A stretch of 64,000 bases of DNA from UBA1756 sp045132235 (GCA_045132235.1 JBGURX010000021.1:1-64000), one strand, 5' to 3'; positions 15,371-25,167 are shown, counted from the stretch's first letter. The notes: generated by a model from the letters alone, not told the origin. Numbers and translations are program-made.

Positions 15371-17668
15371 CTACTTACCGAACGGCAGCGTCAGCTGCGC
15401 CCCCACTTCGAGATGGGGACACTCTCCCATGAAGTCACGTTTTTCGAGGAGCCGGCTGATGCGATACTGCACGTAAACCGACACGAGGTCAAAGCCGATT
15501 CGTGCCCGCACGCCCCACTCCAAACGGTTGACCACATGCTGATCGTCGTGCTCGCGCACGCGAATGCCTTTGTCGCCGATGGTTTGCCGGCAGCCGAAAT
15601 TCCAGCGACCGTAAATGCCCGTGTCGAAGAATACGCCATAGCCGAACAAACCGCCGGCAGCAAGACGGAACCGCTGGTAGATTTCAGCCGTAAGATGCCC
15701 CATGCTCAATTGGTAGTGCGGCCACCTCTGTTCGGAGAGTATGACGCTGGAAGGAAACACTTCAGAGTACAGCCGGTACCAAGTGCCGCCCAGCTCCAAA
15801 TTGCCGCCCAGACTGTACCACTTGCAGAAGTTGTGCTTGTAACGAAGTCCTACAAGGAAGCTGACCGATTGTCCGCCCTTCACGATGCCGTCGCCGGGGT
15901 CATCCATATAGATGCCGTTGCTAAAGGGCACAGGAAATCCCAACGATAGGTAGGGCGCAAAGTTGTAGCGGGCATTCACTCCGCGCTTTTGGGGGCGATC
16001 GCTTTCGGCGGTGTGACTCTCCGTGGTGCGCCAGAAAATCCGGCGGTTGTACATCTCTTTGGGAATCTTTTCGAGAACATCTTTATCTGAACGATATTCA
16101 ACGGTATATCCATCATAATGGGCGCGCAACACCCAGCCGTTGATGGTTTTATAGTTGGCTTTCGGAATTCTGATGATATTTTCGCGCTCCTTGATGAGGA
16201 GGGTTTTGTACACCACAATGCGGCCGTCGTGACGGGCGATGTGGTAGAGAAGATGCCCGTCGCGGATGCACTCGTCAGGTACTACGATGAAGATGGCAGA
16301 GTCGTTCTCGTAGAGTTTGAGAGTGGGCGGTGTAGCTTCCTTTTGGGGAGCGACGAAGTAGTCGGCTTGCGGCACGCCGTAGCCGTACTGGTAATCATAG
16401 TAGGGATAGAGATTTCCAGATTTCTCGATTTCCTCCATCAGCTGGCGGTTGGTCCAATCGCGGTGGGTTTGCCAGGCGCAGGCGACGAAGCCGGCGGTGA
16501 GGGGACTGGCAAAGGAGGTGCCGGAGGCTTTGGTATAGGGTTTCGAATGTGAAGGGTTGGCCACCTCCACACGGGTGCCCATGGCGCTCACATTGGGTTT
16601 GAGGCGTCCGTCGGCACTGGGTCCCAGCGAGGTAAAGGAGGAGGGATTGCCGTCGCGGTCGATGCCGCCCACGGCCAGCACACCCTCTGCATCAGCCGGT
16701 GTGATGATGGTGCGCCACGTGCGGTCGTCGCCCTCGTTGCCCATCGAGTTGCACACCACGATGCCCTTCTCGGCGGCCATCTGCGCGGCCTTCGCCACTA
16801 CCGAGGTGCCGTCCATCTGGTTCGGGTTGTAGCGGTCCTTGCCGTAACCCAACGAGCTGTTGATGATGTGGGCCCCGTTGCGGTCGGCCCACTCCATGCC
16901 CATCGTCCACCACACCTCCTCGATGCGGTTCTCGAGGCCGGTTTCGGTGCGGGCCAGCAGGAACTCGGCGCCGGTGGCGAGGCCCAGCGGCTCACTATGC
17001 TTCCCGATTCCCGCGATGCAGCTCAGCACCATCGTGCCGTGCGAGTCCCAGCCATACACATTCTCCTTCTTCAACGGGAAGTTGTAGGTGGCCACAATGC
17101 GATGCCCATCCCGCAGGTGCTGGAACGCCGGGTGGGTGTCGGCCATGCGGAAGCCGCCGTCCAGAATGGCAATGCGCATGCCTTCGCCATGGATGCCGTT
17201 GTCAAAAAAAGCCTCCCCGTTCATCAGCATGAGCTGTTCGGGAAGCTGCACGGGGGCGGACTGACTACTATGATCTGTTTCGTCAATCTCAACCTCGGCG
17301 GGCTGAAAGTCGCTGGCGATGTGTTGCACCTGCTTCACAAAAGGAAGCTGCGCAATTTCTTCTATTTGGAAGGTTTTGATTGCCAACGCATTCAGCCATC
17401 TGCTTTCTCCTATCACCTCTTCCGAAAGAGCGGCAGTTTGGCTTTTGTACTGTTCGTTAAGCGGAAAGTCGGTGGAGTCGCAGAGCGGAAGGCCGCACTG
17501 CAGGCGTCGTTCGATGGCCTTGGGATGAAAGTACGTGGCGGGATCGAAAGAGGTCTCTTTCTTATCCTTGAAAAATACCCAATAATACTCTTGTGCAGAG
17601 ACGGAGGTTGTGATAAGAATAAGTATTAGGAGGGAAGAGAAAAGGATAAGCGGGCGTGAAGTTTTCAT
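15371..17668 (-). CDS. Subtilisin-like (S8) serine peptidase with C-terminal outer-membrane beta-barrel-like domain
   Basis: 765 aa. Signal peptide ends at SVSA (about 25); then an S8 propeptide-like region. Catalytic residues: Asp about 170 in IAILDGGF, His about 210 in GWDSHGTMVLS, oxyanion Asn about 311 in SMGNEGDD, Ser about 385 in ASGTSFASPLTAG. After an Ig-like linker, residues about 565-765 alternate like amphipathic barrel strands with aromatic girdles (YNFAPYLSLGFPVPF, LVGLRYKHNFCKWYSLGGNL, HLEVGAQLTLPFGK), as in Bacteroidota OMP_b-brl proteins. This suggests a cell-surface or periplasmic protease anchored by its own barrel. No T9SS sorting domain. Its start overlaps the upstream TPR gene by 4 bp. 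Confidence 0.85.
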   Translation of the reverse strand: MKTSRPLILFSSLLILILITTSVSAQEYYWVFFKDKKETSFDPATYFHPKAIERRLQCGLPLCDSTDFPLNEQYKSQTAALSEEVIGESRWLNALAIKTFQIEEIAQLPFVKQVQHIASDFQPAEVEIDETDHSSQSAPVQLPEQLMLMNGEAFFDNGIHGEGMRIAILDGGFRMADTHPAFQHLRDGHRIVATYNFPLKKENVYGWDSHGTMVLSCIAGIGKHSEPLGLATGAEFLLARTETGLENRIEEVWWTMGMEWADRNGAHIINSSLGYGKDRYNPNQMDGTSVVAKAAQMAAEKGIVVCNSMGNEGDDRTWRTIITPADAEGVLAVGGIDRDGNPSSFTSLGPSADGRLKPNVSAMGTRVEVANPSHSKPYTKASGTSFASPLTAGFVACAWQTHRDWTNRQLMEEIEKSGNLYPYYDYQYGYGVPQADYFVAPQKEATPPTLKLYENDSAIFIVVPDECIRDGHLLYHIARHDGRIVVYKTLLIKERENIIRIPKANYKTINGWVLRAHYDGYTVEYRSDKDVLEKIPKEMYNRRIFWRTTESHTAESDRPQKRGVNARYNFAPYLSLGFPVPFSNGIYMDDPGDGIVKGGQSVSFLVGLRYKHNFCKWYSLGGNLELGGTWYRLYSEVFPSSVILSEQRWPHYQLSMGHLTAEIYQRFRLAAGGLFGYGVFFDTGIYGRWNFGCRQTIGDKGIRVREHDDQHVVNRLEWGVRARIGFDLVSVYVQYRISRLLEKRDFMGECPHLEVGAQLTLPFGK

Positions 17669-18675
17669 TTTTTAATTTTTGAACGGATGTTGATGATGTA
17701 ATCAGCCACCTCTTCAATGGTTTCTTCACTTTGGAACAGGGCCATGGAGGGATCGCGGGGAAGGAAATATTCGTAGAAGAGATATACGTCAACAGCGTGA
17801 CTGTCGAGCGCGATTTTGAACATCCGCATGGCAGGACTGTTCTTGAGCTGCTTTTTGTTGTAGGTGAGATAGGTGTTGACAATTGCCTCTTTCACGCGCA
17901 TGAAGGCGCCTCCACCCATGCTGGCCGCGTAGCCGGGTTCATGTTCCCAAACGGCATTCACCAAAGCATAGGCAAACCAGTCTTCATCGTACTCAATCAC
18001 CACCACATCCTTTTCTCTCTCCTCATTGTATTCGGTGCTGATACGGCACTTCGGGTCAAGATACCAGTCCACGTAAGCCACTTTGTTGGCTTTGAAAATG
18101 CCGTTGAGCATGATGTTCAGGTTCTGGTTGTTGCGGTTCAGCACCTTGGCGATGGCAATCTCTTTGAGCGCCCGTTTCGGCTCACCGGTGTACATGCAGG
18201 CGTGGGCCAGTCCCCAGTGGGCGAGGTAGTCGATGTAGTTGGCTTTCACGGCTTTTTCATACCATTGCTCTGCTTGGAGATAATTTTTTTCATGGAAATA
18301 GGTGTCGCCGATATACACCATCACCTTGTAAAGGTTGGGGTCAATTTCCAACACTTTCAGATAATAGTCACGCGCACCCGAGAAGTCGTAGTCGCCGAAA
18401 AGCTCTTCCGCTTTATCGTACATCTCCTTCGCTTTTCCTTCCATTACATACTCCTTGATGTCGTAAGAGGAGTCTTGCTGAACACGGAAAAGGTTGTGAG
18501 GGAGCACATTGTTGGAAAAATCGCTGGCTCTGAAATTTGCAGATTTAAGGGTATAAGAGACCGGTGAGTCGGTCATGATTTGCACGATTTGCGACGGGGT
18601 GTGGATGTCGTGCGACTGGGCGAAAAGGCCAACAGTTGTCAATAAACAAAGGATAAAAAGGGTTAATTTTTTCAT
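17665..18675 (-). CDS. Secreted TPR-repeat protein
   Basis: 336 aa with signal peptide (MKKLTLFILCLLTTVGLFAQ). TPR-like helical pairs are visible at about 85-120 (AEELFGDYDFSGARDYYLKV) and 125-155 (YIGDTYFHEKNYLQAEQWYE), with further repeats after. The C-terminal 130 residues are not recognisable. Probably a periplasmic scaffold. It precedes the subtilase-barrel gene with a 4-bp overlap, so it is probably translationally coupled and a partner of that protein. Confidence 0.75.
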   Translation of the reverse strand: MKKLTLFILCLLTTVGLFAQSHDIHTPSQIVQIMTDSPVSYTLKSANFRASDFSNNVLPHNLFRVQQDSSYDIKEYVMEGKAKEMYDKAEELFGDYDFSGARDYYLKVLEIDPNLYKVMVYIGDTYFHEKNYLQAEQWYEKAVKANYIDYLAHWGLAHACMYTGEPKRALKEIAIAKVLNRNNQNLNIMLNGIFKANKVAYVDWYLDPKCRISTEYNEEREKDVVVIEYDEDWFAYALVNAVWEHEPGYAASMGGGAFMRVKEAIVNTYLTYNKKQLKNSPAMRMFKIALDSHAVDVYLFYEYFLPRDPSMALFQSEETIEEVADYIINIRSKIKK

Positions 18676-18704
18676 GATGGGAATGTTTTAATTTTTTAAT
18701 AGGG

Positions 18705-18712
18705 CAAAAATA
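18705..18712 (-). promoter_or_regulatory. -7 promoter element for the TPR/subtilase operon
   Basis: Reads TATTTTTG on the minus strand, 30 bp before the ATG of the TPR gene. Confidence 0.55.
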
Positions 18713-18755
18713 CATTTTTTTTCGATTTCTAAAAGAAGAATTCTGATTTTTTATG

Positions 18756-18763
18756 TAACTTTG
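18756..18763 (+). promoter_or_regulatory. -7 promoter element for the uridine phosphorylase operon
   Basis: TAACTTTG followed by C, 64 bp before the ATG. Divergent with the promoter at 18705. Confidence 0.55.
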
Positions 18764-18826
18764 CCGTTGATTGTGGAATTTTGTGGAGGAATTATTAATA
18801 AATTGTATATCAATAATTTATAAAAT

Positions 18827-19690
18827 ATGAAAATTCCAGCTTCTGAATTACCGCTGACTTCTGACGGCAGAATCTACCATTTGGGCATCTTTCCGCAGGA
18901 TTTGGCCGACCATATCATTGTGGTGGGCGACCCCGGACGCGTGCCGGATGTCTCCAAATATTTCGACACGGTGGACTTCACCCATGTGAACCGCGAACTG
19001 GTGGTGCACACTGGCACCCTGCGCGGCCAGCGCATCACCGCCCTCTCCACAGGCATGGGCACCGACAACATCGACATTGTGATGACCGAACTGGATGCCT
19101 TGGCCAATATCGACTTGAAGGCGATGGAGGTGAAGCCGGAGCACCGCACCCTCAACATTGTGCGCATCGGCACCTGCGGCGCTTTGCAGAAAGAGATTGA
19201 TGTCCACTCGTTCATCGCCGCAGAGTACGGTTTTGGTCTGGACGGCCTCATGCACTTCTACCAGCATGGCGAAGGTTTCGACGAGGAAATCGTCAAGGCG
19301 TTTGTGGAGCATACCGGCTGGAACGAGCGCCTGCCCTATCCCTACTGTGTCAAAGGCAGCAGCGAGCTTTTCAACCGCATCGCTTTCGACATGGTGAAAG
19401 GCGTGACTGCCAGCGCCCCGGGCTTCTTCGGTCCGCAAGGCCGGTCGGTGCGCGCCCAGCTCCAATATCCCGACCTCAATTCCAAAATCGACTCCTTCCG
19501 CTTCGGCGACCGCAAAATCACCAACTTGGAGATGGAGACCTCCGCGCTGTATGGCTTCGGCCAGATCATGGGGCACAACGTGCTCACCATCTGCCTCGCC
19601 ATCGCCAACCGCATCACCCACGACTTCTCCAAAGACTATCATCCTTATATGGAAAAACTCATCCAGACCGTTCTCAACCGCATTTTCTAA
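18827..19690 (+). CDS. udp: Nucleoside phosphorylase, uridine phosphorylase type
   Basis: Pyrimidine salvage enzyme cleaving uridine with phosphate to uracil and ribose-1-phosphate. 287 aa. The phosphate-binding VVGDPGRVPDVSKYFD (about 30-45), the STGMGTDNIDIVMTEL segment (about 77-92), the RIGTCGALQKEIDVHSFI stretch (about 110-128) and ETSALYGFG (late) match the uridine phosphorylase/NP-I family. First gene of a three-gene unit with a lipoprotein and a BatA-like protein, although no functional link is apparent. Confidence 0.88.
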   Translation: MKIPASELPLTSDGRIYHLGIFPQDLADHIIVVGDPGRVPDVSKYFDTVDFTHVNRELVVHTGTLRGQRITALSTGMGTDNIDIVMTELDALANIDLKAMEVKPEHRTLNIVRIGTCGALQKEIDVHSFIAAEYGFGLDGLMHFYQHGEGFDEEIVKAFVEHTGWNERLPYPYCVKGSSELFNRIAFDMVKGVTASAPGFFGPQGRSVRAQLQYPDLNSKIDSFRFGDRKITNLEMETSALYGFGQIMGHNVLTICLAIANRITHDFSKDYHPYMEKLIQTVLNRIF

Positions 19691-19701
19691 CATCAACCAT
19701 T

Positions 19702-20259
19702 ATGAAAAGAAAAACTCTCCTTTTCGCCACACTCTTCATCGCAGCGGCAGTGCTGGCTGCCAGCTGCAAGCACAAAGGCGACAACACAGAAGAAGCCCCG
19801 CAGAAAATTGTCTCGCTGGACCTCTCCGACAGCACGGCTTTCCACGAGCTGATCCACTTCTACATCACCAGCGACATCATCCCCAAAGAGGCGGTGCTCT
19901 GCGACCACGAAAGCAAAGGCGGCATGCACACCTTTGAATGCCTGGCCGAAGACCTCGAGCTGTGCGCCCCCGACTACCTGCAGGACTCGCTGCACGGCAC
20001 CTTCTTCCAAGAAATTGTCTATCACCCGGGCTCCTCCGGCGACAACAACATCTATATCTGTAATAAAGACGAAAAGGGATTCCACCTTCTCAAAACCATC
20101 ATCGGCACCACCAACCCCGATCTCGGTCCGCAAGACGAGGTGGTCAACGGCTACAAGGTGCTCTACTACCAGACCGAAGACAGTGCCTACAAGCTCTATT
20201 ACGACGGCAAGGATTTCGTTACGGAACCCGTCACCGCCCCAACTTTAGCCAACAACTAA
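19702..20259 (+). CDS. Putative lipoprotein of unknown function
   Basis: 185 aa. N-terminal signal with lipobox-like LAASC (Cys about 21) followed by KHKGDN, so it is probably membrane-anchored. The mature part is acidic, with four further cysteines, and no domain is recognised. It lies 11 bp after udp and 6 bp before the BatA-like gene, so it is co-transcribed with both. Confidence 0.65.
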   Translation: MKRKTLLFATLFIAAAVLAASCKHKGDNTEEAPQKIVSLDLSDSTAFHELIHFYITSDIIPKEAVLCDHESKGGMHTFECLAEDLELCAPDYLQDSLHGTFFQEIVYHPGSSGDNNIYICNKDEKGFHLLKTIIGTTNPDLGPQDEVVNGYKVLYYQTEDSAYKLYYDGKDFVTEPVTAPTLANN

Positions 20260-20265
20260 TCCGCC

Positions 20266-22323
20266 ATGCAGTTCACGCAACCGCTATTTCTCATCGGCTA
20301 CGCCGCCATCCTCATCCCCATCCTCATCCACCTGTTCAACTTCAGGCGGTACAAGACCTACTATTTCTCGAATGTGAAGATGCTGCAGGATGTGGCGCAG
20401 AAGACCAAACGCGAGTCGCGGGTGAAACACCTCATCGTGCTGCTGCTGCGCTGCCTCGCCATCATCGCCCTCGTCACCGCTTTCGCCCGCCCCTACTTCC
20501 CCAACCACAACGCCGAGCAGAAAAGCGGCAACCTCGTCACCATCTACCTCGACAACTCCTTCTCCATGGAGGGCAACACCCCCGAAGGCACACTCTTCTA
20601 CGACGGTATCGAAAATGCCCGCCAGATCATCAGCCATTTCGACTATGCCGACCAGTTCATCCTCTACAACAACGACTTCACCTCGCGTCAGCGCATGAAA
20701 CTCACCAAGGAGGAGGCGTTGCAGGAACTCAGCAACTGGAACATCTCGCCTAACAGCCGCACATGGAAAGAGCTTCTTCCCTTCGAGAAAAGTGCCTGCA
20801 CAGAGAGTGCCGACAAGAATGTCTTTCATTATTATATTTCTGATTTTCAAAAGAATAACTTTGACTTCAATGATTTTTCGACGGCTGCGGGCAGTGCCTC
20901 CTACCTCATCCACAAGCCGGCGAAAAGTGTCAGCAACGTGTCGATTGACAGCTGCTGGTTCCTCTCGCCCGTGTTCCGTGCCGGCCAGCAGGTGACGCTC
21001 ACCGTGCGGCTGCGCAACTGCGGCGAGGGCGAGGTCATCAAGCTGCCCATGAAGCTGCATGTAAACGGCGAGCAGAAGGCGATGGCGGCGGTGGACATCG
21101 CGGCGGGCGGCACCGCTGAGTACCAGCTCAACTACACCCTGTCGGACGATGCCGTGCAATGCGGCACCCTCTCCATCGAAGACGCGCCCATCACCTTCGA
21201 CAATAATCTCTACTTCACCTACCGCGTGTCCGACAACAGCCGCATCACCGTCATTGATGAGAAAGAGCAGAACCGCTACGTGAACGCCCTTTACGGCAAA
21301 GACTCCATCTTCGAATACAGTGCGATGCCTGCCGGCCGCATCAACTACAGCGTCTTCTCCGGCAGTGCTGTAGTGGTACTCGACGAGGTGAAAACAATTT
21401 CGTCGGGGTTGGCCGACGAGCTGGCGAAGTATCTGAACAGCGGCGGCACCGTTTTAGTGCTTCCCGCCGAAGAGATGGAGGCCGCCTCGTGGAACAGTTT
21501 CCTGTCGGGTGTCGGTGCCAGCCAGTATGGCAGCCTCGTGCAGCAGGAGCTGAAGGTGGGCAGCATCAACTACGAAAGCATCTACTTCAAGGGCAGCCTC
21601 GACCAGAGCGACGAGCGCATCGACATGCCCACCTCCACGCAGCATTTCACCTTCAGTGACTTCCACTCCGACGAGACCGTGATGACCTTCGAGAACCAAG
21701 CCCCGCTGCTGACCGTGAACAAGGTGGGCAACGGACGCATCATCCTGTCGGCGGTGGCCATGAACGACCGCTTCGGCAACATCCACAAGCACGCGCTTTT
21801 CTTCATCCCGCTGCACAACATCGGCATCCGCACGCTGATGCAGCAGAAACTGTACAACACCATCGGCCGCGACCATTCGCAGAGCGTGTCCAAACGGGCG
21901 GAAGGCTCCGAGAATGTGCTGTCACTGAAGTCGCAGCAGGGTGGCAAGGAGATCATCCCCGAACAGAAAAACCTCGGCAGCGAGACCATGCTCTTCTTCA
22001 ACGACCAGCTGTCGGAGGCGGGCATCTACGACGTGCTGCACGACGGCGCGAAGCAGGATGCCGTCGCCTTCAACTACGACAGGAAGGAGTCGCAGCTCAT
22101 CTACCACACCGACAAGGAGCTGCGCGATGCGGTGAGCGCCCAGCCCAAAGAGAGCCACGTGCAGCTCATCACCGGCGACTCGCAGGACATCAGCGGCCAG
22201 ATTGCGGAGACCATCCATGGCAAGCCGCTCTGGTTCTACTTCATCCTCATCGCCTTGGCATGCCTGCTGGCGGAGGTGGCCATCCTCAGGTTGTGGAAAC
22301 ACCGCGAGAAAACTCAAGTTTGA
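20266..22323 (+). CDS. BatA-domain/VWA-like membrane protein
   Basis: 685 aa inner-membrane protein. Residues 1-85 are an N-terminal BatA domain: TM1, then HLFNFRRYKTYYFSNVKML, then TM2. A von Willebrand A-like domain follows, with the MIDAS-type motif DNSFSMEG (about 96-103). A long extracytoplasmic region precedes a final TM (WFYFILIALACLLAEVAIL). Such proteins are common in Bacteroidota near aerotolerance/MoxR loci, but no MoxR gene is here. The exact role is unknown; the family is often linked to envelope or chaperone functions. Confidence 0.8.
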   Translation: MQFTQPLFLIGYAAILIPILIHLFNFRRYKTYYFSNVKMLQDVAQKTKRESRVKHLIVLLLRCLAIIALVTAFARPYFPNHNAEQKSGNLVTIYLDNSFSMEGNTPEGTLFYDGIENARQIISHFDYADQFILYNNDFTSRQRMKLTKEEALQELSNWNISPNSRTWKELLPFEKSACTESADKNVFHYYISDFQKNNFDFNDFSTAAGSASYLIHKPAKSVSNVSIDSCWFLSPVFRAGQQVTLTVRLRNCGEGEVIKLPMKLHVNGEQKAMAAVDIAAGGTAEYQLNYTLSDDAVQCGTLSIEDAPITFDNNLYFTYRVSDNSRITVIDEKEQNRYVNALYGKDSIFEYSAMPAGRINYSVFSGSAVVVLDEVKTISSGLADELAKYLNSGGTVLVLPAEEMEAASWNSFLSGVGASQYGSLVQQELKVGSINYESIYFKGSLDQSDERIDMPTSTQHFTFSDFHSDETVMTFENQAPLLTVNKVGNGRIILSAVAMNDRFGNIHKHALFFIPLHNIGIRTLMQQKLYNTIGRDHSQSVSKRAEGSENVLSLKSQQGGKEIIPEQKNLGSETMLFFNDQLSEAGIYDVLHDGAKQDAVAFNYDRKESQLIYHTDKELRDAVSAQPKESHVQLITGDSQDISGQIAETIHGKPLWFYFILIALACLLAEVAILRLWKHREKTQV

Positions 22324-22348
22324 AATCACTTTAAATATATAATGTATT

Positions 22349-23806
22349 ATGAAAATGACAGATTTAGAACCCAAAGCGATTTTTCATTATTTCAATGAAA
22401 TCTGCAAAGTGCCCCGTCCCTCCAAGAAAGAGGAGAAGATGACCGAATGGCTGCTGAAAACCGGCAAGGAGCTTGGCTTGGAAAGCAAACGCGACAAAGC
22501 CGGCAACGTGCTGATTTCCAAACCCGCCACCAAAGGCAAGGAGAATGTCACCCCCGTGATTTTCCAAGCCCACATGGATATGGTTTGTGAAAAGAACAAC
22601 GACACGAAATTCGACTTCGAGAAGGATGCCATCCAAGCATACGTGGATGGTGAGTGGCTGAAGGCCAAAGGCACCACCCTCGGTGCCGACGACGGTATCG
22701 GCATCGCCATTGCCCTCGCCTTCCTCGCCGACAAGAAAATCGAACACGGTCCCATTGAATGCCTCTTCACCGTGGACGAAGAGACCGGCCTCACCGGCGC
22801 TTTCGCCCTGAAACCGGGATTCATGACCGGCAAGATTCTCCTCAACCTCGACTCCGAAGACTGGGGTGAGATCTTCATCGGCTGTGCCGGCGGCAAGGAC
22901 ACGGTGGCCACCTACGAGTGCGAGTATGAAGACCAGATTCCCGAAGATTCTGTTGCCTATAAGGTAATGGTCGGTGGTTTGATGGGCGGTCACTCCGGTG
23001 ACGACATCAACAAGAACCGCGGCAACGCCGTGAAGCTGCTCAACCGTATTTTGTGGAACGCCTATCAGGAATACGATGCCCGTATCGCCGACATCAACGC
23101 CGGCAACCTGCGCAACGCCATCGCCCGCGAAGGCTGGGCCATCGTGACGATGCCGAAGGGCAAGGCCGCCGCTTTCCGCAAATATGTGGCCAAGGTGGAT
23201 GCCGACTTCAAGAACGAGTTCCACACCAGCGACCCGGGTGTGTTTGCCGAGTGCAAGAAGATGACCAAGCTGCCGGAACACATCCTCAACGAGATGCTGC
23301 AGATCGACGTGATGAACGCCCTATACGCTTGTCCGCACGGCGTGCTGGCCATGTCGCAGGACATCCCCGGCTTCGTGGAGACCTCCACGAACCTCGCTTC
23401 CGTGAAGCTGATCGACGACAAAATCGTCATCACCACCAGCCAGCGCAGCTCCGTGGAGAGCCGCAAGCAGGATGCCTGCGACCACGTGTCGTGCGCCTTC
23501 TACGCCACTGCCGCCGACGAGGTGACACAGGGCGACGGCTACCCGGGCTGGAATCCCAACCCGAACTCACAGGCCCTCAAGCTGTTGGTGAAAGCCTACA
23601 AGAACATCTTCCACGAAGATCCCGCCGTCAAGGCCATCCATGCCGGCCTCGAGTGCGGACTCTTCTCCGAGAAATATCCTGAACTCGACATGGTCTCCTT
23701 CGGACCCACCCTCCGCGGTGTTCACTCTCCGGATGAAAAGCTGGAGATTGCCACCGTGCAGAAATGCTGGGACCTCATCCTCGAGTTCTTCCGCCTTTTG
23801 AAATAA
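22349..23806 (+). CDS. pepD: Beta-Ala-His dipeptidase / cytosolic nonspecific dipeptidase (M20C)
   Basis: Zinc aminoacyl-histidine dipeptidase. 485 aa, standard length. The metal-ligand motifs are in order: FQAHMDMV (His about 80), the Asp in LGADDGIGIA (about 113-122), the Glu pair in VDEETGLTGA (about 146-155), and the Asp in NLDSEDWGE. The dimerisation/lid domain GGLMGGHSGDDINKNRGNAV follows. A cytoplasmic peptide-scavenging role is expected in an amino-acid-fermenting anaerobe. Monocistronic with a hairpin terminator. Confidence 0.95.
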   Translation: MKMTDLEPKAIFHYFNEICKVPRPSKKEEKMTEWLLKTGKELGLESKRDKAGNVLISKPATKGKENVTPVIFQAHMDMVCEKNNDTKFDFEKDAIQAYVDGEWLKAKGTTLGADDGIGIAIALAFLADKKIEHGPIECLFTVDEETGLTGAFALKPGFMTGKILLNLDSEDWGEIFIGCAGGKDTVATYECEYEDQIPEDSVAYKVMVGGLMGGHSGDDINKNRGNAVKLLNRILWNAYQEYDARIADINAGNLRNAIAREGWAIVTMPKGKAAAFRKYVAKVDADFKNEFHTSDPGVFAECKKMTKLPEHILNEMLQIDVMNALYACPHGVLAMSQDIPGFVETSTNLASVKLIDDKIVITTSQRSSVESRKQDACDHVSCAFYATAADEVTQGDGYPGWNPNPNSQALKLLVKAYKNIFHEDPAVKAIHAGLECGLFSEKYPELDMVSFGPTLRGVHSPDEKLEIATVQKCWDLILEFFRLLK

Positions 23807-23820
23807 CCGATTTTTCATCA

Positions 23821-23856
23821 GAGGAGGATTTGCCACAGTAAATCCTCCTCTTTTCA
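23821..23856 (+). terminator. Terminator of pepD
   Basis: GAGGAGGATTT, 8-nt loop, AAATCCTCCTC, then TTTTC. Perfect 11-bp stem. Confidence 0.85.
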
Positions 23857-23877
23857 TTTTTTCACCCTTTATCTTTT

Positions 23878-25026
23878 ATGAAACACCTTCTCCTCCTCTT
23901 TTTTCTCATTCCCTCCCTGCTTTTCGCACAAGTTTATCCCCAACACAAACCTGATAAAAACCTCAGTGAACTGAGTATCAGTGAGTTGAATAAGCTTTTC
24001 GACGAAGCGAACCTCGCCCACAAGACCAAGGCCGTGCAGGCACATGCCGACACGATGTGCAAACGGCTCAACGGCACGCTGCTCATTGCGCAGAACGATG
24101 TGGTGCTGGCCCATAAGGCATCGGGGTACAAAGTGCTGGACAAGAAAGACCAGCCCATTGCCGAGGGCACTTGCTTCGAGTTGGCTTCCGTATCCAAAGA
24201 GTTCACCGCCGCCGCCGTGCTGATGCTGGTGCAGGAGGGGAAAGTCAGTCTCAACGACTACCTCGGAAAGTATTTTCCCAGTTTGCCCTATTCCGGCATC
24301 ACAGTGCACAACCTGCTGTGCCACACCTCCGGACTGCCCGAGTACTTCAACTTCAAGGAGTCGTGGTGGCCGCAAGGGCGCCTCACCAAGAATCAGGATG
24401 TGGTGGATGTCCTTGTTAAATACCAGCCCAAAAGGATTTTTGCTCCCGGCACCAGCTACAAATACACCAATACCAACTATGCCCTGCTGGCTCTGATTGT
24501 GGAGCAGGCTTCCGGCAAGAAATTCGAGGACTTTGTCAGGGAGAACATCTTCGAGCCGGCCGGCATGACCTCCTCCTTCTACATCACCGAGCGGGCCTCC
24601 AAAATTGGATACAGCATTGCCACAGGCCATAAGGCCGATCGTATTCCGCAGGTTATCAAAGGGTTGGATGGAACTTTCGGCGATAAGGGGATGTACTCTA
24701 CCATCAATGATTTGTTTGCATGGAAGAAGGCCTATTTCACTAACTATACCATTCTTCCCAAAGAGATAGTGGAGATGGCCACCACCGCCCAGAACACTCT
24801 CAAAGATGGCAAAAAGCCTTCTGAGGATTATGGCTACGGCTGGCATTTGGAGGAGAATCCCTACTATGGGCATATCATCTATCATGGCGGACTCTGGCAC
24901 GGCTTTAACCACGTGCTGCTCTATTATCCCGAAAGGGACATTTTCATGGTGTTTCTGAGCAACTACTGCAACCGTGGTCATCGCGGACAGACTGCCAACG
25001 TGCTCCGTATTCTCTGCGGTGCATAA
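23878..25026 (+). CDS. Secreted serine hydrolase (beta-lactamase class C / S12 family)
   Basis: 382 aa with a signal peptide (MKHLLLLFFLIPSLLFA). Active-site motifs: SxxK in ELASVSKEFT (Ser about 104, Lys about 107), YxN in YTNTNY (about 196-198), and HGG in YHGGLWHGF near 340. The family contains D-aminopeptidases, esterases and DD-peptidases as well as AmpC; nothing in the sequence points to true antibiotic resistance. Probably periplasmic and monocistronic. Confidence 0.88.
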   Translation: MKHLLLLFFLIPSLLFAQVYPQHKPDKNLSELSISELNKLFDEANLAHKTKAVQAHADTMCKRLNGTLLIAQNDVVLAHKASGYKVLDKKDQPIAEGTCFELASVSKEFTAAAVLMLVQEGKVSLNDYLGKYFPSLPYSGITVHNLLCHTSGLPEYFNFKESWWPQGRLTKNQDVVDVLVKYQPKRIFAPGTSYKYTNTNYALLALIVEQASGKKFEDFVRENIFEPAGMTSSFYITERASKIGYSIATGHKADRIPQVIKGLDGTFGDKGMYSTINDLFAWKKAYFTNYTILPKEIVEMATTAQNTLKDGKKPSEDYGYGWHLEENPYYGHIIYHGGLWHGFNHVLLYYPERDIFMVFLSNYCNRGHRGQTANVLRILCGA

Positions 25027-25125
25027 GTCTTTCTTTTTTCTCTGAAAAATCAAGTATTTTATAATCAATTATTTAATAATTGAAAAAAAATTCATGTAAT
25101 CTGCTGTGGGTACAGATTTTTTTTC

Positions 25126-25133
25126 TAATTTTG
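25126..25133 (+). promoter_or_regulatory. -7 promoter element for the TonB-family gene
   Basis: TAATTTTG followed by C, 35 bp before the ATG at 25168. Confidence 0.6.
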
Positions 25134-25167
25134 CACACTTAATATTAGAATAAAACCGTTTTCAGAT

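Noticed and set aside
23878..25026. AmpC-type antibiotic resistance gene
   Set aside because: The SxxK, YxN and HGG motifs are shared by many esterases and peptidases, and the AmpC-specific segments are not present.
23869..25068. 399-aa minus-strand reading frame
   Set aside because: It lies antisense to the serine hydrolase gene, whose motifs are clear; it has no recognisable domain and is a shadow of high-GC codon bias.
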